Assembly: GCF_051020975.1 (NCBI RefSeq)
Contig: NC_135036.1
Coordinates: forward strand, 3,286,001-3,350,000
Source: Osmia lignaria lignaria
Taxonomy: Eukaryota > Arthropoda > Insecta > Hymenoptera > Megachilidae
Direction: 5' to 3'
DNA: 64,000 bases
Position 1 is the first letter of the stretch, and the number at the start of each line of letters is the position of its first letter. The position numbers were made by a program, and so were the translations under genes. Under the pieces are notes generated by a model. The model searched no databases, was not told the origin of the DNA, and worked only from the letters and a program-made list of their open reading frames with translations. Shown in pieces: positions 24,505 to 35,679 of the stretch.

Positions 24505-25245
24505 GCACTGACAGCATTGCTGCGCTTAGAGCCCTCCACAGAGTGGAGGTCGGGTCTAAGCTAGTCAGGGACTGCGCACTGACTCTGAGACAGCTATCTC
24601 TAAATAACAGAGTCAAGCTGATATGGGTACCAGGTCACGCTGGTATCTTAGGTAACGAAAGGGCGAATGAACTGGCGCGACTGGGGGCGACAAGCTCTCA
24701 GCCATACCAGGAGCACCCTATTGGTGTCTCAACCTATGCGTTAAAGGGCCTGGCTAAAGAATGGCTGAACCAGGAATTCACCAGGCTCTGGCAAAACGCT
24801 AACGGTATGAGACACACGAGGGCCCTACTTGAGGGACCGTCTCAGAAGTTGGGTGACACATTAATTCACCTGGACGGGGCGCAACTGCGCATGCTCGTGG
24901 GCCTAGTGACAGGACACTGGTACATACATACACGAAGAAACACCTCGCACGCATGGGACTCTTAGTGGAGTCGACATGCCCGAGGTGTGGGGCGGAGGAC
25001 GAAACACCTCTCCACGCACATCTAAATGCAGGGAACTAAGGGCCCTAAGAGGATCAATGCTGGGGACCTTGGAACCCTCATCATTAAGCATTTCGGCTGG
25101 CCTGGTGCCGGTGCTTCTAAAATTTGCAACAGAAGCCCAGCTTCCTAGGCACAGTCAGTAAGGAGGCTGCCTAGCGGCCCGGGTACAATGGTCCCCAAGG
25201 ACTGAGTGCCCGGCTAGCCTCAACTAACAATAATAATAAATAATA
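24505..25245 (+). mobile_element. 5'-truncated non-LTR retrotransposon (RNase H and zinc-motif end)
   Basis: The frame from about 24505 reads SIAALRALHRVEVGSKLVRDC and continues to LIWVPGHAGILGNERANELARLG, the RNase H signature of I-group/related LINEs. Near 24975 another frame gives CPRCGAEDETPLHAH, the cysteine-histidine motif at the end of ORF2. The following conserved CRELRALRG is in a third frame, so at least two frameshifts have broken it. A 3' UTR-like tail (GGTCCCCAAGGACTGAGTGCC) ends in an ATAATAAT simple repeat, as in TAA-tailed elements. It is dead and lacks the endonuclease and reverse transcriptase. Confidence 0.85.
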
Positions 25246-25365
25246 ATAATAGACATCTGTAATTGTTTATCAACAAACATAAAATTAATTGTATTATTGA
25301 ATAGTTTTATCCTTTCCCCTATAACTACTTATAGTTAACTGTTAGCCAAACTTAACTGTGGCATA

Positions 25366-25687
25366 CAGGGTGTTAAAAAATTCCTTGAAGACCTCTAAAC
25401 TGTTGGATAGATCACGAAAAATCGAAGCAAAAAGTTCTGTGGCATTTTTCGATAGGCTCACTAATTTAGCCACATTTTGTTGTTGAAAATTGAAAAATTG
25501 ACCAATCAGCGCGCAGCTTGAGTGGCAAGACCCGCGAAGTAGGAGACTAGCCTCCTCTGCCACCGCCGCGCCGCGCGCCAAGCCACTCCGAGAGTCGCGT
25601 TGCGACGGAGGAGCAAGCAAACGGAGACTCGGATTCCGTGTAGTCTTCTATTGGCTAGAGGTCTTCAGGGAATTTTTTAACACCCTG
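25366..25687. mobile_element. TA-flanked MITE, CAGGGTGTTAAAAAATTCC ends
   Basis: CAGGGTGTTAAAAAATTCC at the left and GGAATTTTTTAACACCCTG at the right are inverted; with GAAGACCTCT the arms are about 34 bp. TA flanks both ends. The centre is GC-rich (GCCGCGCCGCGCGCC). Non-coding and mariner-like by its ends. Confidence 0.75.
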
Positions 25688-25707
25688 TATATAATATCGA
25701 GGGGGAA

Positions 25708-26123
25708 ACTTCCGTAAGGTCCCATTACCCCAGGACAACCAAACTTCGGATTTATAGTAACTGAGGGACAAGAAATCGAATCAGACCATTTTCAGAATTG
25801 GCAAATAAACCGCTCTCGAGATATACAGAGTATTCTAAAAGTGCGGAAACCTCCCATTATCTTGATAAGAACGCATTTCTACGCAAAATGACTAACCTAA
25901 CCCTAACCCTAACCCTAACCCTAACCTAGGTTAGGTTAGTCATTTTCCGTGAAAATATGTTCTCATCGAGGTAATAGGGGGTTTCCGCACTTTTAGAATA
26001 CCCTGTATATCTCGAGAACGGTTTATTTGCCAGTTCTGAAAATGGTCTCATTCGATTTCTTGTCCCTCAGTTACTATAAATCCGAAGTTTGGTTGTCCTG
26101 GGGTGATGGGGCCTTTCGGAAGT
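25708..26123. repeat. ~416-bp palindrome with telomere-like repeats at its apex
   Basis: Arms of about 185 bp (25708-25890 and 25935-26123) are inverted copies sharing CCAAACTTCGGATTTATAGT and AAAAGTGCGGAAACC. At the centre, 25892-25936, lie CTAACCTAA, then about four CCCTAA hexamers, then CCTAGGTTAGGTTAG. Both the pentamer CCTAA, the canonical insect telomere unit, and the hexamer CCCTAA are present, arranged head to head. It could be a foldback element that captured or generated telomeric repeats, or a fusion scar. Confidence 0.8.
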
Positions 26124-26144
26124 ATACCCCATCGAGTTACCCTA

Positions 26145-26445
26145 ATGCTGGATCTACACTGGGCTCATTGAGAACTGTTTGCGAGCAGAATTTACACTAG
26201 AGCTCAGTTATACATAGCTCGCGAGCAACTCGCGAACAGAACGCGAACGCATGCACGATTGTTCGCTTCCTAATGAATAATCGTCAAATTCGATGAAGCG
26301 GTATTTCAACGCGCCCAGACACGTTTTGAGCCCTTTGATGTACCGCAGCTTCCTTAGCGAACAGCGAACGCTATTCGAGAAAGAGCTGTTGGCAAACTGC
26401 TCCGCATCTGTTCGCGAATAGCACTGTAGACGCAGCATAACTAGG
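26145..26445. repeat. Dispersed repeat with GCGAGCA motifs, copy 1
   Basis: Contains CTACACTGGGC, TATACATAGCT(C/T)GCG, TTAATGAATAATCGTC-like sequence and AGCTTCCTTAGCGAAC in the same order as the region at 39200-39560. The copies are diverged. No coding frame or terminal repeats seen. Confidence 0.6.
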
Positions 26446-27478
26446 GACACGTTTACTAATAAACAAGGGTGTTAACTTTTTCTTTTTTTATTGCATATTT
26501 ACTCAAAAAGCGATCTTTTTTTAGTAAACCGTTTTCAGAGAAATCAACCCTTGCATATTCCGTGTAAGACAATCACATGATGGCGTGCGTTCGTTCGGTT
26601 TGTTTCCGGTATTTTCATTGGGAACTGGGAAATGTATATTTCTTAAGTTTCACGTTAAAACGATGCATCTCCGTTTTCTTCGAGAGCAGAGCGTTTGAGG
26701 AGAACTGAAAAGAAAGAATCGAGAAACGTAACTCGTACAATAAAAGCAAACGAGTATGAATTACAATTACAGAATTAACAAAGCGGAAACTGACAAGGCT
26801 ATATCGTACCGCATAGTGCAATATTTCATTTATCGATGCTCTGCGATGTCGTTGCTTTTCATCGTTAAACGGGGGAGTTTTATTTACGTGGAAACGTATC
26901 TTCTAATATAATAAAAAACGCCGCAGACGAGAATAATCGTCGCAATTTCGATCGGACGTGTTTCAACCAACCTTTGAAAATCTTCTTTAAAGTCGTTCAT
27001 TATTACAAAACCGTCTACAAAGCGATCCTATAAAGAGCCATTTGGTAACGCGAAATAAAATGTGCAATACAAATAAGAAGAAGAAAAATAATAAAAATGA
27101 AAATACTATAGGACAAACGATCGATGAAATATCAATTATCCAATTTTACAGAAACAAGCAACGATTATTCTTTTATTTTCTTAACGTAAACAAATTCTCG
27201 CTGTAAATGTAACCTAAATGTTCGTTGTAACCTTACCAACTAAAGTCTCTACGATGGGAAATATAATTTGATTCGAAAATCAAATCCGAAGGAAATTTCG
27301 AGTAGCTCGATTGGTAAACTATTTCTACTATTGTATAATGAATTCCCTTGACCAGAATTGGGTGGCCAACGCGTATTCCTCTTGAAAATAAACAAGAAAG
27401 GGGGTTGTGTTATGGCACGAGAGCAGGAAAGAAATCGCGAAGAGAAATCAGTGATCAGGGATCAAGCCGCGGGGAGAG
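26446..27478. other. No gene recognised
   Basis: AT-rich DNA leading to the orphan reading frame. It may contain that gene's promoter and 5' UTR. An in-frame stop lies at 27452-27454, 27 bases before the chosen ATG. Confidence 0.35.
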
Positions 27479-29377
27479 ATGCAAAAGTTGGCTGGCCGAG
27501 ACGAGATTCAAAGCTGCAAGGAAATCTTGAAACGAAAGGATTTGTTGAATTATTATAAGAAACTGGAGAAAGCGTTCCTGCGAGATATCGACGATGATAC
27601 CTGCGTGAAAAGCATCACGCGTTCGAGGAACGAAGCGGAAAGAGAAGCGAAGTCGCGTAAAGAGATCGATAGAGTTTGGAATTTTTCCAAAGATCGCTCG
27701 ATCGGTTGTCAGAATGGAAGACCGAGGGATTTGGAAGGTTGTATCGAATCTTTAAAGAAGGACCACGATGCAAAATGTTATCGAACTATGTCCAAGATTT
27801 GCCGACGATGTCCGAAGGCAACAAATTGCGGAATCACCGAAAGCCGGTCCGAAGGGCGGGTGACCGAGTTGAAACACAACGATACTAACGTACATTGGCA
27901 AAACAGTTCGGTGCCGTCGTTTCGTTCAAAGTGGAAACACTTTTGCACCTGTGCAGATGGAATCCTGCAGGATGGTGCAGAAATCGCGCGATTCTCCCGT
28001 TTCTTCCCGATCAAAGACGATCTAAACAGTCTGGAAATTCTACGTTGCGAAGCATTATTGAAGCAACAAGAGGAAAAGAAGGATGATCAGAAGCGATTCG
28101 GTTCTCAGTATCATGAAAAGGAAACTGTTGGAACAACCGATCAGTCGAAATATCGCAGATATTCTGGTTCTGCCTGCGAAAAGAAGCTGTCTGGCTTTCG
28201 GAAAACCCATCGGAATCTAAGGTACAGCGATAGAACAAACACTTCCACGAGTAAAAACAATGCGAAGTCGGTGCAGAAACCTATAGAAGAATCGGAGAAA
28301 AAGAGCAGAAGGAAGCCGAGGGTGGAGGAAGCTAAAAACGGAGAAGGGCCGAGCAAACAGGCAAACAGTCTAAGTTTAACAGGAAGAAAAGGTTTCGATC
28401 GTGCGGAAGGAAGTGATATAGAAATAGAAAGGAGAATTATCCACCGATCGCGCGAAACCTCCCTGGATGTTTATGATTCGAAGAAGAATGGTCGAAAAGG
28501 AGGCGGAGGAGAAGGCAAAGAAGAGGAAGAAGGTTGTTGCAAATCGGCTGTAAAATTGCGAACCTTCAGCAGAGCACTGGAAGATAAAACATTTCGAACG
28601 AATCAGCATTCGTCGAAGGTTCGAACAACGAAGGACGGAAACGGCGCTGCATTTCCATACGGGACGGCGAACGAGAAGAAGAACGAGGCCGAGTCGACGC
28701 AAAAGTATAGGAGGACCGGTGGAATAACCAAGGTGGAAAGCAGTGCCGCTTTTCCCGTGGGTACAGGTTTGCCATTCGAATCGCGTTGCAGTTGGAAAGA
28801 TTTCCGATTCGAGCGAATCGACGCGAATGCCATGGAGGACCGTGTTCAACAGTCTCCCGATACGTTTTCCACGTTACTTCGCCGTCGGAAATGCGGAAAA
28901 GGAGATTCATTGGCGAGAAAGAATTCCGGTACAACCTGTTGCTGTTCGAACTCGGTAGATCTGTCGTTGAAGACGTTGCGGCGCTCTCCTGACTCTCCTG
29001 AACGCTTCTGTTTCTGCGGGAAGGAACATCCGGGTTCCATCTCGAAGAAGAAACCGATCGATCAGTCGAATATAAGGGTAGCAAAGCCGAAGGACAGTTG
29101 GGATAGAACGAATTTGAACAAAGTCTTCGTTTATCCTCCGAGCGGGGAGCACGGACCGCCGCTGACGCTATACAAAAATGCGTCCAGCATCAGGTGCGCC
29201 GTAAGAGGAAACGCGAGCGTTGGATTTCGATACGATGTCACCTACGTTCAAAAGTTTTCCACTTTTTCTTGTTGCTGTGACGGACCCGTAGACGAGCTTT
29301 TTCGATGGACCGGAAGGTCGGACGCGCGCAGCTGCGTCGCCGGCGAGTCTCGGCTACCAGAGTATCGCGGAAACTAG
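27479..29377 (+). CDS. Orphan 632-aa protein, no known family
   Basis: A single open frame of 632 codons, far longer than expected by chance even in this locally GC-richer stretch. It is very basic and charged, with long K/R/E-rich low-complexity tracts (around residues 260-400). Paired or clustered cysteines recur: CRRCPKATNC, HFCTC, GCCKS, CCCSNS, RFCFCG and FSCCCDG. Two short motifs echo each other, GAAFPYGTA and SAAFPVGTG. The C-terminal part, near NKVFVYPPSGEHGPPLTLY, is less biased and could be a folded domain. No signal peptide or membrane segment. I do not recognise it. It lies antisense within the inferred 5' intron of tachykinin. The start is the first ATG after an in-frame stop; an upstream exon is possible. 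Confidence 0.55.
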   Translation: MQKLAGRDEIQSCKEILKRKDLLNYYKKLEKAFLRDIDDDTCVKSITRSRNEAEREAKSRKEIDRVWNFSKDRSIGCQNGRPRDLEGCIESLKKDHDAKCYRTMSKICRRCPKATNCGITESRSEGRVTELKHNDTNVHWQNSSVPSFRSKWKHFCTCADGILQDGAEIARFSRFFPIKDDLNSLEILRCEALLKQQEEKKDDQKRFGSQYHEKETVGTTDQSKYRRYSGSACEKKLSGFRKTHRNLRYSDRTNTSTSKNNAKSVQKPIEESEKKSRRKPRVEEAKNGEGPSKQANSLSLTGRKGFDRAEGSDIEIERRIIHRSRETSLDVYDSKKNGRKGGGGEGKEEEEGCCKSAVKLRTFSRALEDKTFRTNQHSSKVRTTKDGNGAAFPYGTANEKKNEAESTQKYRRTGGITKVESSAAFPVGTGLPFESRCSWKDFRFERIDANAMEDRVQQSPDTFSTLLRRRKCGKGDSLARKNSGTTCCCSNSVDLSLKTLRRSPDSPERFCFCGKEHPGSISKKKPIDQSNIRVAKPKDSWDRTNLNKVFVYPPSGEHGPPLTLYKNASSIRCAVRGNASVGFRYDVTYVQKFSTFSCCCDGPVDELFRWTGRSDARSCVAGESRLPEYRGN

Positions 29378-30236
29378 TCGGCAAGCTAATCGAATAAGGG
29401 AGGAATTGCATGGGAGATTGCAAAGTTGGCGGTAGCAAGGTTCCTCGGTGGTTGCCGAATCGTGTTTCTTCTAGTGTTAAACGTACTCGATTACCATCCC
29501 GTGGCGCGAAGGATTACCTAGGTAATTACCTAAGAGTTTAGTCTCCGTCTATTTTAGTTATTCTAATCATTTTCAGCCGGAAAGTAGCGCAAAGCCTTTT
29601 GTCGAAAAGTTATATTTTCAGGTTTATTAATATGTACTGAAAAAGGTATAATCGTTTAACGCGTCCGACCAGCGATAAATCAATGAACGGCACGCTTTTA
29701 CGTACTTACACACACTCGCTCAATTTACAACCTTTTAAAGAATAACCACGAATAGAATAACACGTGTACCGCAATTTCACGTGTAAAGACTTTACTTTGC
29801 TCGCGAACGTTTCCGATAAAATTGTCAATACCTATCCCACGGAAAAACGAACCGGAGAAGACTCGATGGAACGAGCGAAGGCCTTTTCGTACCTTCGAAA
29901 ATCTTCCGATTTGCATTTTCATATTTCACATTTCCACCTTATCATGCTTTCATATTTTCGGAGAAAGAAGAAAATTATTTCTTGGCTGAAATTTTATCGC
30001 ATTTCGAGCCGTTTTCTCCATTCGAAAAAGCAGTCTTCTTTTTTTCATTTTCAATAGTTCAATCGAAAAGTGAAATATTTGCGGATATTCGTTAGAGAGC
30101 GATCGATGGAAACAATTTGAAATTTCAAGACGAACGTTTGAAATGCGATTATAAATCGGAAAATTCAATCGAACTTTTATATTGCCCCTCGGCTCGTTCT
30201 TCCGACGCAGTTTTATAGTCTTCGATCGCCCATTGA
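29378..30236. other. No gene recognised
   Basis: Mixed-composition DNA after the orphan frame, presumably including its 3' UTR. Short frames on both strands lack any family signature. Confidence 0.35.
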
Positions 30237-30240
30237 TATA

Positions 30241-30906
30241 CAGGGTGTTCGACAACAGGTGGGAGAAATTTTAAGGGGTGATTCTAGGGATCAAAATAAG
30301 ACGAAAATCAAGAATAATGAAATAGCGTTTGCGGCCTTGTTTTCCAAAAGCGCCTGAAACCTGCAATCCGCCCAGCACTGACGACTGAACGTCAGGTCAG
30401 CAGGGGTCGGTACAGTTATACAAGGTGTTCGACAACAGGTGGGCAATGTTTTAAGGGGTGATTCTAGGGATCAAAATAAGACGAAAATCAAGAATAACGA
30501 AATAGTGTTTACGGCTTTGTTTTCCAGTTATTAACGTTTAAAAATTCGAGTAAAAAGCGCCAGAAACCTGCAATCCGCTCAGCACCGATGACCGAACGTC
30601 ACGTCGGGAGGGGTCGGTACAGTCATAACCAAGGATGGAAACCGAATACTGCGGTACCGAGAAACAGAATAGCACGAGGTAAGTTTCTACTATTCAACGA
30701 TTCTTGGTTATGTCTGTACCGACCCCAGCCGACGTGACGTTCGGTCGTCGGCGCTGAGCGGATTGCAGGTTTCTGGCGCTTTTTACTCGAATTTTTAAAT
30801 GTTAATAACTGGAAAACAAAGCCGTAAACGCTATTTCGTTATTCTTGATTTTCGTCTTATTTTGATCACCCCTTAAAATTTTTCCCACCTGTTGTCGAAC
30901 ACCCTG
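30241..30906. mobile_element. Foldback MITE (CAGGGTGTTCGACAACAGG family), copy 1, duplicated left arm
   Basis: CAGGGTGTTCGACAACAGG at 30241 and its complement ending at 30906 bound the element, with TA on both sides. The left arm is present twice in direct orientation (30241-30410 and from 30421). The right arm is about 200 bp and single. A central stem contains ACCAAG(G/A)AT...TCTTGGTTATG. Confidence 0.8.
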
Positions 30907-30909
30907 TAT

Positions 30910-33130
30910 TTATTCGTTCGATGAAACCGCGATATTACTGCGACTATTAGAAGAATCTCGTACAATAAATGGCAGATCGACATATCGGGTGCTATATAAA
31001 CGTTGACAAGCATCGTTTCCCTTCTCTCGCGCCTTCCTTCGTAATTACGCCAGGTATTAATTATTCATTATAGCGGATTGTCGCGCCTCATCTTTTTTCG
31101 TTTATACAAACAAGCATTCGTACAAACGAACCGCGTAGCTAAAAATAAAGAAACCCGATGGATTACACTAGATATTAATTACACACCGTTTCGATTTGAT
31201 TAGAAATTCACTGGCAAATGATTATCGCGTTTGTTGGCTGACATTCGGGGCTTCGGACACGGAGTGTCGTAAATCGCGTATCGCATATCGGCCCGTACGG
31301 TTAGGTATCGCGCATACGATTCTATCGTTTCAAAGCACGATCCCGTTGCATTGAAAATCAGAATGCTGCTGGACATCGTCGAGGGAAAGGGTAATCAAAG
31401 ATATCCGATCGCGTTCCGAATAAATCACCATTCCTCCAGAACTGACAGTTTACGCGAGTTTTATTATACCTTCTTCTCCAATTGGTTATTTTATTTCGTC
31501 AGAAGAGCGTGCAAACAGGTTTCAATCAAAAAATTGACGCTGATATTAGAACGTATCCTAGAATAATATCGATTCTTAAACATCGGATTCTCAGTCATTC
31601 GTGACCTAAAGTTAAATGTATAATTTTTAAATAAAATACCTTCATATATTGAAAGAATAAAGGAATAGTGTAAAATTTGAAAAAATGAATATAATATGAG
31701 ATAGAGAATTAAGTTAAAATTGGGGCATGGTACGCGCGCTGTCCGAAGGTTAATACCGGCGCGCTTTGAAATTGCGATGAAATTTCGCAACGGACGGTGT
31801 TAAAAGAGCAGGAGCAAGTTTAGAATAATCCATTTAGAATACCTGTTCGTAAACGCGTAGCTTTGAACTACCGTTCGAACCGTAGGAGTTTGATATCGTT
31901 TTTAACCGGCGCGGCGGTAAAGAACGAACGTCGTTAAACTGAACATCGTGTTTCGTCTTGCAAGATTACCGACTGGATCTTGTACAACGTTATATATCGC
32001 CGTGATGCGGCTATAAAATACCGTCTTTTCTCATCTAAAATGATACGATTATTTCCAGTTTCTTACTTTGCCAACTAAGTTATCGAGAGTAGAATTGACA
32101 CAACGCTTAGCGCTCGGTTATCGAGTTTCCAAGAAGAACCTATAAACTTTCTTCTTTATTTGGAAAAATCGGACGAGTCGTTTTATTCGCAATCAGTGCG
32201 TGGTGGTCTCGGAGGCAAAATCGAAAAAAAAAGAAAGAAAAAGAAAATGAAATCAACGGAAGAGTGGCCAAGGTCTGAGCCAACGTCTGGTTATCACCGT
32301 CTCTAAATCTCATCTTCTTTTTCTTTTTCTACCGAGCAACTTGCTGGAGAACGCGATGATTTATGGCTGTTGCTTTATTCGCTATGAATTTTCGGTGGCG
32401 TGCACTCACCTGCGTATCGACGCGCTTAATCTCAGGACGCGTGTCCCGAGCAGGTTTACCTTCGTGGCACGTAGCATCTCCTTCACAAGAATTTTTCTAC
32501 CCTTACAGGGGGCGTCGCTCGTTCTCGGATACAAATAGGAAGAACGACGGAGACCAAGACGGATTATTTTGATTCGTTTATCGATAAACTCGTACCGTTT
32601 CGTGACTCCTGGCCAATCTGACGTGGATAAATGTAGGGGTTGAATAGCCGGGGGGCATGCGCGTGCTTCATCAGCAGGCGCGATGCGACGTCGCGACTTT
32701 TTTTACAATTACACGAGACACCTTTTCTCTTTGTATTTAGGCTCTAGAGTAAAAGTTGGATCTCGGGCAGATCCATTGGATAACTACCCGGTAACCACCC
32801 CCACCATTAGGGTGGCGCCCTTTGAAGAATTTTTTGATCTTTCATTTTTTTTAAATGAAACTTTTCACAACAATGTAATTGTGAAGTTCTTCCCAATATT
32901 ATTTGAAGCATATTTACTTATTATTTTACAAAAGAAAGGAACTTCAGATTACATTTAGGTTTTAAATAGATGAATGAAAATCACTCATTGAATAACCAAA
33001 TGGGCTCCAAATTATATCGTGTTTGGTCTTTTTTTAATTAGAACAACCTCGCAATTACGTTGGTCAAAGTTTCATTTAGTAAAAATAAAAAATAAAAAAG
33101 TTTTATTGGTGAATTAATATCGTCTCAGCA
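30910..33130. other. No gene recognised
   Basis: Non-coding by inspection. Frames such as 32341-32538 or 32683-32958 overlap in several phases and show no domain. It lies inside the inferred tachykinin 5' intron. Confidence 0.35.
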
Positions 33131-33135
33131 ATATA

Positions 33136-33630
33136 CAGGGTGTTCGACAACAGGTGGGCAAAATTTTAAGGGGTGATTCTAGGGATCAAAATAAGACGAA
33201 AATCAAGAATAACGAAATAGCGTTTGCGGCTTTCTTTTTCAGTAATTAACGTTTAAAAATTCGAGTAAAAAGCGCCTAAAATCTGCAATCTGCCCAGCAC
33301 CGACGACTGAACGTCAGGTCAGCAGGGAAAGGTACAGTCATGACCAAGAATCGTTGAATAGTAGAAACTTACCTCGTGCTATTCTGTTTCTCGGTACTGC
33401 AGCATTCGGCTTCGATTCTTGGTCATGACTGTACCTTCCCCTGCTGACCTGATGTTCAGTCGTCGGTGCTGGGCGGATTGCAGGTTTCAGGCGCTTTTTA
33501 CTCGAATTTTTAAACGTTAATTACTGGAAAACAAAGCCGTAAACACTATTTCGTTATTCTTGATTTTCGTCTTATTTTGATCCCTAGAATCACCCCTTAA
33601 AATTTTGCCCACCTGTTGTCGAACATCCTG
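33136..33630. mobile_element. Foldback MITE (CAGGGTGTTCGACAACAGG family), copy 2
   Basis: Same ends and arms as the element at 30241-30906, with single left and right arms of about 210 bp and TA flanks. The central segment is the reverse complement of the copy-1 centre, as expected for opposite insertion of an almost symmetrical element. Confidence 0.85.
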
Positions 33631-33639
33631 TATTTTTCT

Positions 33640-35390
33640 CGGTTCCTTTGATTTACAGCCCTTTTTCTCATTCACTCTCTGTTCTTTTCTAAGTTCGGCA
33701 ACATTCCAGTGTGTCCAAAATTTCCAATTTTGTTTATTGCTGAATTTTAAACTTTATTATAATTATAGGTTATTGCAGACAGTAACTTGACGAATTATTC
33801 ACTTAAAGGGTAATTAGAGAATGTTGAAAAATGGTTATATTAAAACCCCGAGTATACTCGTTGCTATTAAAAAATAACTCCACATAGAATAAAATGTCTT
33901 AGGACCGAATATTTTAGTTGAATCTCTTTCAAAACTAACCCTGACTGCAGCAGGCCAATAGAGGGCTTCAAGTAGCTGTGTAGACCAAAGTACCATTTTC
34001 TAGACGCAACGAATTTCTCCGGGATTTAAACTTCTAAACAGAATATTGTCAAGATAGACGAGTATTCTCGAGCTTTTAAGCTTATGTAAAAATTAAAATC
34101 CCGAGTATTCTCGGACTTTTAAGTTAAGAGGTTAAAAACCGAAAAGACACCCCCGCTTCATAACTGCCCGCATTCGGTCCCGATTTTCGGCTAGTTATCC
34201 AACTTTGACTGCATTTAGATTACCCTTAGCTCATCTTAGCTTGAAATTGATTAAAAGAAGGAAATTGGAGTGCGCGATCACCACGCAATGCTTTCTGCAA
34301 GATTATATGAAAATTTCGAGAATAAACGGTCTGCCGTTGGCGTGGCGCAAACGAATACGTAATAGAATAAATTTCTGTGCAATTCAAAACGAGCATTATA
34401 GTTGCAAATTGCTCGGCGATCTTCAATACTCGTTTTCTAAGGTAAAAAGGTATTTTAATGCGATCGTTAATTTCTCAAAGGTAATGCAAGATGTCGGCGC
34501 TTTTGCATAACTTGGAGCAAATTCAAACTCGCACGGATAAAGGAATTCATCGTCCGTCTGATGTTTAAAAGGTTAGAAGCAAACGCGGTGAAACGAGTTC
34601 CTTTTTTTCTTGGCGTTGAAAGAGAAACGACGAGAAAATGCTATTGGGAAGATTGAGAAGAGCTGTTGTTAAACGAATGTAACTCCTTCGAGCAGGACAT
34701 TTAAAAGTGGTTAACGGAGAGTATGTAAAGTACGAAAGGACAGAAGGAACTTTAATCTCTCCTTAGGCTGTCGATTCGCGATTTAAGGAATTCAGTTGGG
34801 AATCCACAAAACGAATGCTTCTTTGAGGTGACACAACGCGTCTCAAAGTGAAAAACTGGCGAAAATTCAATTTTTGAAGCATTCGACAGCTTTTGTTGTT
34901 ATATCAGATTGGATTAAATGCCGAATAAATTTTTTAAATATGTTGATTGGTACTGAGCAGAGTTGAGCATTATTTCAAATAATCTTCTGTATTCAAAACA
35001 TTTAAAAGTCAGAAATAAATTTTTCATTTAATTAAAATTTATTTATAGATTTCTGAGCAAATTATTTGAGAATAGCGAATAATTTTCAATTCAAAGACAA
35101 TTTTACTTTGAATAAGATTTTATTTTAAGTAAAATGTAACCTTTTCTGTTATTTTCAAATAACTAATTGAATTTTTAATTACACATTCGAATTTTCAACA
35201 AGATAAACATTTATTTGAATAAATAATCTATTTATTTTCTTGAATATCTTCCTTTTACCCAAAATTTGTATCAGGAGATTATTTGAAATAATGCCCAACT
35301 CTGTTATTGACCGAGATGAAACACTGATACGAAAATCGTAACAAATCAGATTTTGAATGTAACTAATTTCAAAAACTTTTTAAAATCAAC
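33640..35390. other. No gene recognised
   Basis: AT-rich intronic or intergenic DNA without long frames or clear repeats. The 101-aa frame at 34205-34510 shows no recognisable features. Confidence 0.35.
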
Positions 35391-35397
35391 GTAGATA

Positions 35398-35669
35398 CAG
35401 TGGTACATCGGTATACGTCTGCTTTGGAATATGTCCAATTCGGAATACGTCCTGTTTAGACGTGACAAATTTTGCTCGGTATACGACATAAATTTTTTGT
35501 GTCAATTTTGCGTAATTTTTAAATAATTATCTCACAGGAAAGATTAAATTAATAATCAATTATATTCGGAGTTGATGCATTATTAACTGATTGATCATAC
35601 AAGTCTATTCTATTCGGTATAAGTCCAAACATCAGGTGTGGATTAAGGTCGTATACCGAGGTACCGCTG
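35398..35669. mobile_element. 272-bp Tc1/mariner-type MITE
   Basis: CAGTGGTACATCGGTATACG at the left and CGTATACCGAGGTACCGCTG at the right are inverted ends of about 22 bp, each flanked by TA. The ends match the CAGTGGTACCTCGG style of mariner-related MITEs. The interior is AT-rich with no frame. Confidence 0.85.
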
Positions 35670-35679
35670 TATTCTGATT

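Noticed and set aside
28376..29084. Minus-strand frames of 157 and 172 codons
   Set aside because: Antisense shadows of the 632-codon frame in a GC-richer stretch.
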